Below, in pieces: positions 6,527 through 13,243 of a stretch of DNA of 15,326 nt. Position numbers and translations under genes: made by a program. Source of the DNA: JBOIBN01 sp050739575 (GTDB taxonomy: Bacteria > Pseudomonadota > Gammaproteobacteria > JAKDMP01). The stretch's first letter is position 1. The number at the start of each line of letters is the position of its first letter. A model generated the notes under the pieces. It was given only the letters and a program-made list of their open reading frames with translations. It was not told the DNA's origin and did not search any database. Where the stretch lies: assembly GCA_050739575.1 (NCBI GenBank), contig JBOIBN010000055.1, positions 1 through 15,326 on the forward strand, written 5' to 3'.

Positions 6527-7414
6527 ATGGATCAGAACGCTTCTCATTCGGTCGCGGATGCTGGCACGAGCCGGACCGCTGTCAGTCGGGCACGCGCTGT
6601 TTACGCGTCGGTGCTCTATCGCCCGTGGCGGCTGTTAAGGCCGCTGCTCCGTCCGCTTTACTGGTGGTATGAACGGCGGCTCATGCGCCAGGTGGCTGTC
6701 GGGCGGGTCCCGGCGCACATCGGCCTGATCCTTGACGGGAACCGACGTTTCGCCCGCGGCATCGGCCTCAAGGCCGCGCTCGGGCATCAGTTCGGCGTGG
6801 ACAAGCTGTGCGAGGTGCTCGAATGGTGTCTCGATCTCGGCGTGCGTCACGTCACGCTCTACGTCTTCAGCACCGAGAACTTCGACCGTTCGGACGCCGA
6901 AGTGGAGTATCTGCTGGATTTGTTCGTGCGCGAGAGCGCGCGCCTGCTGGAGGAGCCGCGGATCAAATCCGAGCGCGTTCGCGTAAAGATCATCGGCCGG
7001 CGCGATCGTCTGCCCGAGCGTGTCGTGGCGGCGAGCGAGGCGCTGGAACTTTCTACCGCCGAACACGACGGCATGCTGCTCACCATCGCGCTCGCCTACA
7101 GCGGACGCGAGGAAATTACCGACGCGGTAAAGGGCCTGCTTGCCGAGGCGGCGGCCGAAGGACGCTCGCTCGAGTCGGTGGCCGCAGAGTTAAGCGCCGA
7201 GAGCCTCGAACGCCACCTCTACACAGACGGCACGCCGGATCCGGACTTCATTATCCGCACCAGCGGCGAGCAGCGATTGTCGGGCTTTCTGATCTGGCAG
7301 GCGGCCTACAGCGAGTTTTATTTTTGCGACGTGCTGTGGCCGGCTTTCCGCCGCATAGATTTCCTGCGGGCCGTGCGCACCTACCAGCGCCGCGACCGCC
7401 GCTACGGCCGCTGA
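6527..7414 (+). CDS. Cis-prenyltransferase (UppS/DHDDS family), atypical
   Basis: A 295-residue enzyme that should add isopentenyl diphosphate units in cis to an allylic diphosphate, making a polyprenyl diphosphate at the membrane face. All family regions are visible: HIGLILDGNRRFAR (catalytic Asp about 70, where E. coli UppS has MDGNGRWA), GHQFG, LYVFSTENFDRS, the YSGRxEI loop and IRTSGEQRLSGFLIWQ, with the end LWPAFRRIDF. Differences from bacterial UppS are DGNRR-F, YSGR for YGGR, SENF for SENW, and an N-terminal extension of about 60 residues with basic/aromatic PWRLLRPLLRPLYWWYERRL. These recall archaeal and eukaryotic-type enzymes. It is not beside cdsA, dxr or rseP, so it may be a second enzyme with a different chain length. 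The ATG at 6527 has no clear ribosome binding site; a TTG at 6512 is the alternative. Confidence 0.88.
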   Translation: MDQNASHSVADAGTSRTAVSRARAVYASVLYRPWRLLRPLLRPLYWWYERRLMRQVAVGRVPAHIGLILDGNRRFARGIGLKAALGHQFGVDKLCEVLEWCLDLGVRHVTLYVFSTENFDRSDAEVEYLLDLFVRESARLLEEPRIKSERVRVKIIGRRDRLPERVVAASEALELSTAEHDGMLLTIALAYSGREEITDAVKGLLAEAAAEGRSLESVAAELSAESLERHLYTDGTPDPDFIIRTSGEQRLSGFLIWQAAYSEFYFCDVLWPAFRRIDFLRAVRTYQRRDRRYGR

Positions 7415-7547
7415 GCCACCTGGCACGGTATTACCCAACCCGACTCCGAGTTCGACGCAAGTCTGAGGAAGCTCTGATTAATTCGGAGGTTCCGTGTTTC
7501 CCTGAACTGAATCCAGTTGCCGTTGCGGATGGCATGGAGTCAATCCT

Positions 7548-7578
7548 GCCGGCCGCGGGACTATAATCCCGGGCCGGC
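7548..7578. repeat. Strong GC hairpin with a single bulge
   Basis: The arms GCCGGCC-G-CGGGA (7548-7560) and TCCCGGGCCGGC (7567-7578) pair over 12 bp with one bulged G; the loop is CTATAA. The loop and right arm contain TATAAT (7563-7568), but no -35 box is placed correctly. It could be a 3' structure for the prenyltransferase mRNA or another dispersed palindrome. No T-tract is present. Confidence 0.5.
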
Positions 7579-7632
7579 CGCATCACGGAACGACGCGGCA
7601 GACCAAGCCGGTGCATCAGGGACCAGCGTGTT

Positions 7633-7790
7633 GGAATGAATGAGCGCGCCTCTACAAGTAGTGATTTTTTTGTGAGAGCAAGGAGGCACCGCGCGCAGAA
7701 CCGTAGCGTATGTGCAAATACATGAGGATTCGAGCACGGAGCCGACGCAGCTATCGCGGGAAAAGCGCATTTTTAGAGGTGCTCTAAATT
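7633..7790. repeat. MITE-like imperfect palindrome of about 150 bp
   Basis: The two halves around a centre near 7713 are imperfect inverted copies. The ends are GAGCGCGCCTCTA (7642-7654) and TAGAGGTGCTC (7774-7784). The inner arms run GGCACCGCGCGCAGAACCG against CGAGCACGGAGCC, and the centre is GTATGTGCAAATACAT. The element carries no gene. The core (CATGAGGATTCGAGCAC...GACGCAGCTATC) resembles a dispersed intergenic repeat recalled from beta- and gammaproteobacterial genomes; this was not searched. Confidence 0.65.
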
Positions 7791-7860
7791 GGATTGAGCC
7801 GTCCGGGGCATTGATAGTCCCGCGATCGCGCTCGTGAAACAGCCGGGCGAGGAGCAAACC

Positions 7861-9594
7861 GTGCCAGAGCGTTACCCGCAGCGATCGTTTGCCGCGAAGG
7901 CCTGGGTGAGCCGCTGGGATCTGGTGCTTCTGCCGCTGGTGATCGGCGCTTTTTTTCTGCTGGCCTGGGCAAGCAGCCATACGCCGCCGGGGAACTACAC
8001 CGGTCTGCGCGCGACGCTGTCGCTGGATCCCGCGCTCCTGCCCATCTACGCGCTCAAGACGACGCTGCGCATGTTGGCCGCGCTCGCGATTTCCTTCGTG
8101 TTCACCATCGTCGTCGGCACCTGGGCGGCGAAGAGCCGGCGCGCCGAGCGAGTGTTGATTCCGCTGCTCGACATCGGCCAGTCGGTGCCAATACTGGGCT
8201 TTCTCCCTTTTGCCTTGCTGTGGCTGACGAAGGGACTGTCCAATCCGATTCTGAGCGCGGAGCTTGCGGCAATCTTCGCGATCTTCACCTCCCAGGTCTG
8301 GAACATGGCTTTCAGTTATTACCAATCGGTGAAGCTGTTGCCCAAGGAACTCAAACAGGCCGCCGCCGTGTTCCAGCTCTCGCGCTGGCAGCGGTTCCGG
8401 CGCTTGGAGTTTCCGCACGCCTTGCCGCAACTGGTATGGAACACGATGATGTCGGTGTCGGGCGGCTGGTTCTTCGTGGTCGCCGCCGAGGCGATCACGG
8501 TCGCCAATCATCGCGTTCTATTGCCCGGGATCGGTTCCTACATCAGCGTCGCCATCGCGCATCGGGATCTCGGCGCCATTGGCTGGGCCATACTGGCCAT
8601 GTTCGTCGTCATCATGCTCTATGACCAGCTCGCGTTTCGTCCGCTGGTGGCGTGGGCCGAAAAATTCAAGATGCATCCTTCGGGTGGCGAGGAACCACAA
8701 TCGTGGATGCTCGATCTTTTGCGCCGCAGCGCCTTCGTTGCGAAATTGCACGCGGCGATGACGTACATCGCCCTGCGCTTGCGCAGACGGCGGGCCGCCC
8801 GCCGGATCCGCCCACAACGCGAACGCGCCCGCATCGTGCGGCTGTCGCCCTGGCTGGGAGAGACGACATGGAACACGCTCCTCGCGCTTGCTGCCGTTGC
8901 TACCGTAGTATTTCTTGCGCGCTACATTCTCTCCGGTGTAGGGGTGAGCGAAGTCGCTCATGTATTCCTCATCGGTTCTTACACACTGACACGAGTGCTC
9001 GTGCTCACGCTGATTGCGAGCCTGGTGTGGGTTCCGATCGGCATTCAGATCGGCCTGAGGCAGAAATGGACGCAACGGGCCCAGCCGTTCGTGCTCTTTC
9101 TTTCTGCTTTCCCGGCTAATCTGTTGTTCCCGCTGTTCGTAATTGTGATCCTGCGCTGGCATCTTGCGCCGCAAGTCTGGTTGAGCCCGCTGATGGTGCT
9201 CGGCGCGCAGTGGTACATACTGTTCAACGTGATTGCCGGCGCCCAGCAGATTCCGGGCGAACTGCGCGAGGCGGCCGACAGTCTGGGCATGCGCGGCTGG
9301 CAGCGCTGGCGGCGGCTGTACCTGCCGGCGATATTGCCCGCCTACGTGACCGGCGGGTTGACCGCAGCCGGGGCGGCATGGAACGCGAGCATCGTCGCCG
9401 AGATTGTCACCTGGGGCGGGCGTACACTCAAGGCGAGCGGACTGGGAAGCTATATCACCGAGCAGGCCATTGCCGGCGATCAGCCGCGGCTCGTACTTGG
9501 AATAGCCGTAATGATCATTTACGTTTTGTTGATGAACCGCGTGCTCTGGATGCGCCTGTACCGGTTCGCCGAAGAGCGGTTCGTGGAGACTTGA
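7861..9594 (+). CDS. ABC transporter permease, two fused NitT/TauT-type domains
   Basis: A membrane protein of about 577 residues containing two BPD_transp_1 modules in one chain. About 12 hydrophobic helices are visible, six per half. Each half carries the EAA loop that docks the ATPase: ELKQAAAVFQLSRWQRFRRL at about 163-182 and ELREAADSLGMRGWQRWRRL at about 466-485. The halves are joined by a basic cytoplasmic linker (RLRRRRAARRIRPQRERARI, about 303-322). This matches the duplicated permeases of anion-type importers (nitrate, sulfonate, bicarbonate relatives), but the substrate cannot be read from sequence. GTG 7861 was chosen because GAGGAG lies 6 nt upstream; an in-frame GTG at 7834 would add nine residues without such a site. 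One base separates its stop from the ATPase ATG, so the two are translationally coupled. No binding-protein gene is adjacent. Confidence 0.88.
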   Translation: MPERYPQRSFAAKAWVSRWDLVLLPLVIGAFFLLAWASSHTPPGNYTGLRATLSLDPALLPIYALKTTLRMLAALAISFVFTIVVGTWAAKSRRAERVLIPLLDIGQSVPILGFLPFALLWLTKGLSNPILSAELAAIFAIFTSQVWNMAFSYYQSVKLLPKELKQAAAVFQLSRWQRFRRLEFPHALPQLVWNTMMSVSGGWFFVVAAEAITVANHRVLLPGIGSYISVAIAHRDLGAIGWAILAMFVVIMLYDQLAFRPLVAWAEKFKMHPSGGEEPQSWMLDLLRRSAFVAKLHAAMTYIALRLRRRRAARRIRPQRERARIVRLSPWLGETTWNTLLALAAVATVVFLARYILSGVGVSEVAHVFLIGSYTLTRVLVLTLIASLVWVPIGIQIGLRQKWTQRAQPFVLFLSAFPANLLFPLFVIVILRWHLAPQVWLSPLMVLGAQWYILFNVIAGAQQIPGELREAADSLGMRGWQRWRRLYLPAILPAYVTGGLTAAGAAWNASIVAEIVTWGGRTLKASGLGSYITEQAIAGDQPRLVLGIAVMIIYVLLMNRVLWMRLYRFAEERFVET

Positions 9595-9595
9595 C

Positions 9596-10912
9596 ATGGC
9601 TCAGACACAAGCATTGATCGAACTGCGCAACGTCGGCAAGCAGTTCACCGGACCCGAACGCCAGCCGATCACCGTGTTGGAGAACGTGCGGTTCGCGCTG
9701 CGCGAGCACGAGATCGTGGCCCTGCTCGGGAAATCGGGATCGGGGAAATCCACGATCCTGCGCATGATCGCCGGGCTGGTGCCGCCGACGGCAGGGGAGG
9801 TGCTTTATCGCGGACGACCCGTGCGCGGCAGCGAGCCGGGCATCAGCATGGTGTTTCAGAACTTTGCGCTGTTTCCCTGGCTGGATGTGCTTGAGAACGT
9901 GCGGCTCGGACCGGAGGCCCAGGGGCTCGATTCGGCCGAGCAGCGCCGGCGCGCACTCGCCGCGATCGACATGATCGGCCTCGATGGGTTTGAGTCCGCC
10001 TATCCGAAGGAGCTTTCCGGCGGCATGCGCCAGCGGGTCGGATTCGCGCGTGCGCTGGTCGTCGAGCCCGACGTGCTCTTGATGGACGAACCGTTTTCCG
10101 CGCTCGACGTGCCGACGGCGGAGACGCTGCGCGACGATCTGCTCGATCTGTGGCGGGAGAAGAAAATTCCCACGCGGGCGATCCTGATGGTGTCGCACAG
10201 CATCGAGGAAGCGCTGCTGCTCGCCGACCGGTTGTTGATTCTGGACGGAGATCCTGCTTCCATCAAGGCCGAGTTGCCGGTGCGTCTGGCTCATCCGCGC
10301 GATCGCAACGCGCCGGCGTTCCGTACCTTTGTGGATCGGGTCTATGCCGCCATGACTCGCCCTGCCGCGCCGCTTGCGGGCGCACCGGCCGGAGCCGAAA
10401 TCGGCATCGGCTATCGTATTCCGAGTGCAAACGTGCAGCAGATGCTCGGCGTACTCGATGCCGTCTGTGAAGAATCGCAGGACCGTCATCTGGAACTCGC
10501 CGAACTCGCCGACGAACTCGAGATGGAGGTGGACGAAATCTTCCCACTGGTCGAAGCGCTCGAACTTCTGGGTTTCGCCACCTTGGACAACGGTGTACTT
10601 CATCTCAGCGAATCCGGGCATGCCTTTCTCGAAGCCGACATACTCGAACGCAAGGTAATTTTCGGTCACGCTCTCATGGAACGCGTACCGCTTGCGCGCC
10701 GCATCAGGGCCGCCATCGAGGCCGAGGCGGATCACCGGGTGGACGAGGAACGTTTCCTCGCGGAACTCAACGAGACCCTCACCGACGAAGAGGCCGAACG
10801 CGTGCTCGATATGGTCGTGGCCTGGGGCCGCTACGCCGAAATCTTCGCCTACGATTACGACAGCGGCGTGTTCAGCCTGGAAAACCCGACCACGGAAGAA
10901 ACCACCGGTTAA
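9596..10912 (+). CDS. ABC transporter ATPase with C-terminal AAA-associated domain
   Basis: A 438-residue cytoplasmic ATPase that energises the permease encoded just upstream. All nucleotide-binding motifs are intact: Walker A GKSGSGKST (45-53), Q-loop Gln88 (VFQN), signature LSGGMRQRV (140-148), Walker B VLLMDE (160-165), D-loop SALD (168-171) and switch His201 (MVSHS). The first 240 or so residues resemble the NitT/TauT ATPases. Residues about 275-435 form an extra domain (YRIPSANVQQMLGVLDAVCE, LAELADELEMEVDEIFPLVE, LSESGHAFLEADILERKVIF) matching the AAA_assoc_C family. That domain has a winged-helix-like start and is likely regulatory. It has no Cys-rich metal motif. The gene ends 43 bp before the convergent infA. 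Confidence 0.9.
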   Translation: MAQTQALIELRNVGKQFTGPERQPITVLENVRFALREHEIVALLGKSGSGKSTILRMIAGLVPPTAGEVLYRGRPVRGSEPGISMVFQNFALFPWLDVLENVRLGPEAQGLDSAEQRRRALAAIDMIGLDGFESAYPKELSGGMRQRVGFARALVVEPDVLLMDEPFSALDVPTAETLRDDLLDLWREKKIPTRAILMVSHSIEEALLLADRLLILDGDPASIKAELPVRLAHPRDRNAPAFRTFVDRVYAAMTRPAAPLAGAPAGAEIGIGYRIPSANVQQMLGVLDAVCEESQDRHLELAELADELEMEVDEIFPLVEALELLGFATLDNGVLHLSESGHAFLEADILERKVIFGHALMERVPLARRIRAAIEAEADHRVDEERFLAELNETLTDEEAERVLDMVVAWGRYAEIFAYDYDSGVFSLENPTTEETTG

Positions 10913-10936
10913 CCGGCGTACGCAAACAGATGATTG

Positions 10937-10956
10937 AAAAGCGCGGTAGCTTTTTT
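10937..10956. terminator. Bidirectional terminator-like hairpin between ABC operon and infA
   Basis: AAAAGC, loop GCGGTA, GCTTTTTT: a 6-bp stem followed by T6 on the plus strand, and by TTTTC on the minus strand. It sits between two convergent genes, and its plus-strand T-run overlaps the end of infA. The stem is short and A/T-rich outside, so efficiency may be modest. Confidence 0.6.
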
Positions 10957-11173
10957 AGCGGCCGCGAAAGACGATGCGGCCCTTGGTGAGATCGTAAGGG
11001 GTGAGTTCGACGGTGACCTTGTCGCCGGTCAGGATGCGGATGTAGTTTTTGCGCATGCGCCCCGAAATGTGAGCCATCACTACGTGGCCGTTTTCCAGCT
11101 CCACGCGAAACATGGTATTCGGCAGGGTCTCGGTGACCCGGCCTTCCATCTGGATGCTTTCTTCCTTGGCCAT
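10955..11173 (-). CDS. infA: Translation initiation factor IF-1
   Basis: A 72-residue S1-type OB-fold protein that binds the ribosomal A site during 30S initiation and helps IF-2 and IF-3. The sequence is nearly invariant in the family: MAKEESIQMEGRV, LPNTMFRVELENGHVV, ISGRMRKNYIRILTGDKV and ELTPYDLTKGRIVFRGR. Length and both ends match the E. coli protein. Its ATG is at 11173-11171. There is little Shine-Dalgarno sequence upstream. It lies 77 nt downstream of aat and may be cotranscribed with it or use its own promoter in that gap. Confidence 0.98.
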   Translation of the reverse strand: MAKEESIQMEGRVTETLPNTMFRVELENGHVVMAHISGRMRKNYIRILTGDKVTVELTPYDLTKGRIVFRGR

Positions 11174-11250
11174 AGTCCGTAAGAGCAGTTAACCTAACAA
11201 TTGTGCCTAAACTTGCAGCCGATGGCAAATCCATCGCCGCACCGCCCGCG

Positions 11251-11952
11251 TCACGAGCCCGCATCATAGGGCCCGGCCACCGCTAGAGCCGGCTCGAGAC
11301 GAGCCATGAACTCGGCGCGTGAAACAAGTTCGGCGCCGAGGCCAAGCAGGTGGGCGGAAGGCACCTGGCAGTCGATGAGGCTCTGCGGTATCGCTTCGAG
11401 CTGCGCGCAGAGCGCCGCGAGCGCAAACTTGGAGGCATCGCGCTCGCGGCTGAACATGGATTCCGCGAAGAACGCGGTCCCGAGCGCGACACCGTAAAGG
11501 CCGCCGACTAGACGGCTGTCATTGCGCACTTCGATCGAATGCGCGTGACCGAGCCGGTGCAGGTGTTCGTAGGCCCGGATCATGGCCGGGGTGATCCAGG
11601 TTCCGCCGTCAGGGCTGCGCGGTGCGGTGCAGCCGCGCATAACGGCACCGAAGTCCGAGTCTACGGCGACGTTGAAGTGCATCCGGCGCAGGGTTTGGCG
11701 CAGGCGGCGTGAAACATGCAGGCGGCGCGGATCGAGCATGAGACGCGGATCGGGCGTCCACCACAGGATTGGTTGACCTTCTTCGTACCAGGGAAAGATG
11801 CCGCGGCGGTAGGCGGCGAGCAGCCGGGCGGGAGAAAGATCGCCGCCGACGGCGATCAATCCGTTCGGTTCGGCGAGTGCGCGCTCGTCGGGTGGAAATG
11901 AGTCGGCCGGCGCGTCGGGTGCGATCAGCGCCGGCCGTGCTTCAATTCGCAT
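11251..11952 (-). CDS. aat: Leucyl/phenylalanyl-tRNA--protein transferase
   Basis: A 233-residue enzyme, the normal length for the family. It transfers Leu or Phe from tRNA to proteins with N-terminal Arg or Lys, creating N-degrons read by ClpS and ClpAP in the cytoplasm. Diagnostic blocks are FPPDERALAEPNGLIAVGGD, LSPARLLAAYRRGIFPWYEE, ILWWTPDPRLMLDP, TWITPAMIRAYEHLHRLGHA and GGLYGVALGTAFFAESMFSR, with a C-terminal IDCQVPSAHLLGLGAE. The ATG at 11952 has no strong ribosome binding site. Its promoter region contains the CACAGAG inverted repeat (11965-12084). In many gammaproteobacteria ate follows aat; here the next gene is infA. Confidence 0.97.
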   Translation of the reverse strand: MRIEARPALIAPDAPADSFPPDERALAEPNGLIAVGGDLSPARLLAAYRRGIFPWYEEGQPILWWTPDPRLMLDPRRLHVSRRLRQTLRRMHFNVAVDSDFGAVMRGCTAPRSPDGGTWITPAMIRAYEHLHRLGHAHSIEVRNDSRLVGGLYGVALGTAFFAESMFSRERDASKFALAALCAQLEAIPQSLIDCQVPSAHLLGLGAELVSRAEFMARLEPALAVAGPYDAGS

Positions 11953-11964
11953 GGTATCTGTAAG

Positions 11965-12084
11965 GATTTACCACAGAGAACACAGAGATCACGGAGATTT
12001 TAGAGATTAGAAAACCGAAGTTCATTGTGCTCTCGTCGGCCATGCCTTGAGGTCTTTTTATCTCAGTGTTCTCTGTGGTAGATC
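11965..12084. repeat. CACAGAG-type inverted repeat pair upstream of aat
   Basis: Arms 11965-11988 and 12061-12084 are inverted copies with 22 of 24 matches, sharing TACCACAGAGAACAC. The left arm continues into another partial unit (CACGGAGA). The 72 bp between the arms hold no gene. Sequences of this kind (CACAGAGAACACAGAG) are recalled as widely dispersed in environmental bacterial genomes. In the RNA the arms could form a very long stem between the FemAB-like gene and aat. Confidence 0.75.
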
Positions 12085-12097
12085 TCATTCCTGAGTA

Positions 12098-13240
12098 TTA
12101 TCCCTTGTCGCGGCGGAAGGGCAGGAACTCGGCGGCTTCGGCGGTATAGTCGGCAATCGCAACCCGCTCGCGTTCGAGAAAGAATGCTACCGCCTGATGC
12201 AGATCGGTGTCACGCAGCCAGTGCGCCGAATAATGGACAGTGGGCACGAATCCTCGCAAAAGCTTGTGCTCGCCCTGGACGCCGGGATGAAAGCGCGCGA
12301 AGCCGTTCGCCAGTGCGTATTCGATACCCTGGTAATAGCACAGCTCGAAGTGCAGGCCGTTCACCCATTCGAAGACGCCCCAGTAGCGACCATAGAGCAC
12401 GTGTTCATCTTTGAGATAGATGGCGCAGGCGATGATCTCGCTTCCGCGACGCGCGAAGCAGACGGCGAGCGCCTCGGGCATGCGTCGCACGAGTTCCCCA
12501 AAGAAGCCGGGCGTGAGATAGGGAAGCATCCCATGGGCATAGTAGTTGGCGGCATAAAGCCGGTAGATCAGGTCCAATTTCCGGGCGTCGAGATCGCTTC
12601 CGCCGCGCCACTCGCATTCGATCCCGGATTCGACGATGCGGCGGCGTTCGCGCCGGATGTTCTTGCGCCGCGCCGAGGTTAGCGTTGCGAGCCACGCCGT
12701 GAAGTCTGCCGTGCCGTCGTTTTTCCATTCGAAGTGGCAGCCGGTGCGCATGAGGCAATTTTGCCGTTTGAGCGGGGCAAGGTCCTGCGGCGCAAGGAAC
12801 AGCCAGTGCAGCGAAGAAGTGTCGCGCTCCGCAGCGAATGCGAGTGCAGCTTCGGCCAGCTCGCGGACCGCACCGGCACTGGCGCTAGGCGCGAGCAGGA
12901 GTCGCGGCCCCGGGATTGGCGTGTAGGGGACCGCAGCGACGAGCTTGGGGTAATACGGTCGGCCGCTGCGCTCGAGTGCCGCCGCCCAGCTCCAGTCGAA
13001 GATGAATTCGCCGTGCGAATCCGTCTTCTCGAACAGTGGTACGGCGCCGATGAGCGCACCGGTGTCGTCTTCGAGGCTGAGGTAGCAGGGATGCCAGCCG
13101 GTTTCCGGCCCGATCGAACCACTGGCCTCAAGGGCGGCGAAATATTCATGGCGCAGACAGGGCGCCGTGGTTCCCGCGAGTGTATTCCATGCCGCAGCGG
13201 GAATGGATTCGATCGAGTCGTGGATGCGCGGATTGATAAT
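12098..13240 (-). CDS. FemAB-like / GNAT-fold protein (DUF482), full-length frame with non-standard start
   Basis: The open frame runs from the trxB stop (TAG at 13246-13244) to the stop at 12098 and gives about 380 residues, the usual size of PF04339 (FemAB_like, DUF482) proteins. Family-like stretches cover the whole frame: IHDSIESIPAAAWNTL, CLRHEYFAALEASGSIGPET, GWHPCYLSLEDDTGALIGAV, EFIFDWSWAAALERSG, TSARRKNIRRERRRIVESGI, YYAHGMLPYLTPGFFGELVR, FELCYYQGIEYALANGFARF and HPGVQGEHKLLRGF. These proteins have tandem acyltransferase-like folds and unknown substrates. No ATG, GTG or TTG occurs before the ATG at 12751, which has no ribosome binding site and would delete 163 conserved-looking residues. 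ATT at 13240 (behind TAGGGA) is the best candidate; sequence error or trxB read-through are alternatives. Confidence 0.75.
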   Translation of the reverse strand: MINPRIHDSIESIPAAAWNTLAGTTAPCLRHEYFAALEASGSIGPETGWHPCYLSLEDDTGALIGAVPLFEKTDSHGEFIFDWSWAAALERSGRPYYPKLVAAVPYTPIPGPRLLLAPSASAGAVRELAEAALAFAAERDTSSLHWLFLAPQDLAPLKRQNCLMRTGCHFEWKNDGTADFTAWLATLTSARRKNIRRERRRIVESGIECEWRGGSDLDARKLDLIYRLYAANYYAHGMLPYLTPGFFGELVRRMPEALAVCFARRGSEIIACAIYLKDEHVLYGRYWGVFEWVNGLHFELCYYQGIEYALANGFARFHPGVQGEHKLLRGFVPTVHYSAHWLRDTDLHQAVAFFLERERVAIADYTAEAAEFLPFRRDKG

Positions 13241-13243
13241 TCC

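Larger units (their letters stand above)
7415..7860. other. Gene-free stretch with repeats before the ABC operon
   Basis: About 446 bp between the prenyltransferase stop and the permease start. It contains the bulged hairpin at 7548-7578 and the MITE-like palindrome at about 7633-7790. The part 7415-7547 holds nothing recognised apart from a phrase (GAGGAAGCTCTGATTAATTC, from about 7465) resembling the detached repeat end at 6422-6437. The minus frame crossing this area has no family features. Confidence 0.5.

Noticed and set aside
7563..7568. TATAAT as a promoter for the ABC operon
   Set aside because: No -35 hexamer at 16-18 nt and it is buried in a strong stem-loop; kept only as a structural observation.
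7561..9597. Long minus-strand frames opposite the permease gene
   Set aside because: Their composition is His/Arg/Gln-rich as expected for antisense shadows, while the plus frame has 12 TM helices and two EAA loops.
9515..10735. 406-codon minus-strand frame opposite the ATPase gene
   Set aside because: The plus frame has every ABC ATPase motif; the minus frame has none of any family.
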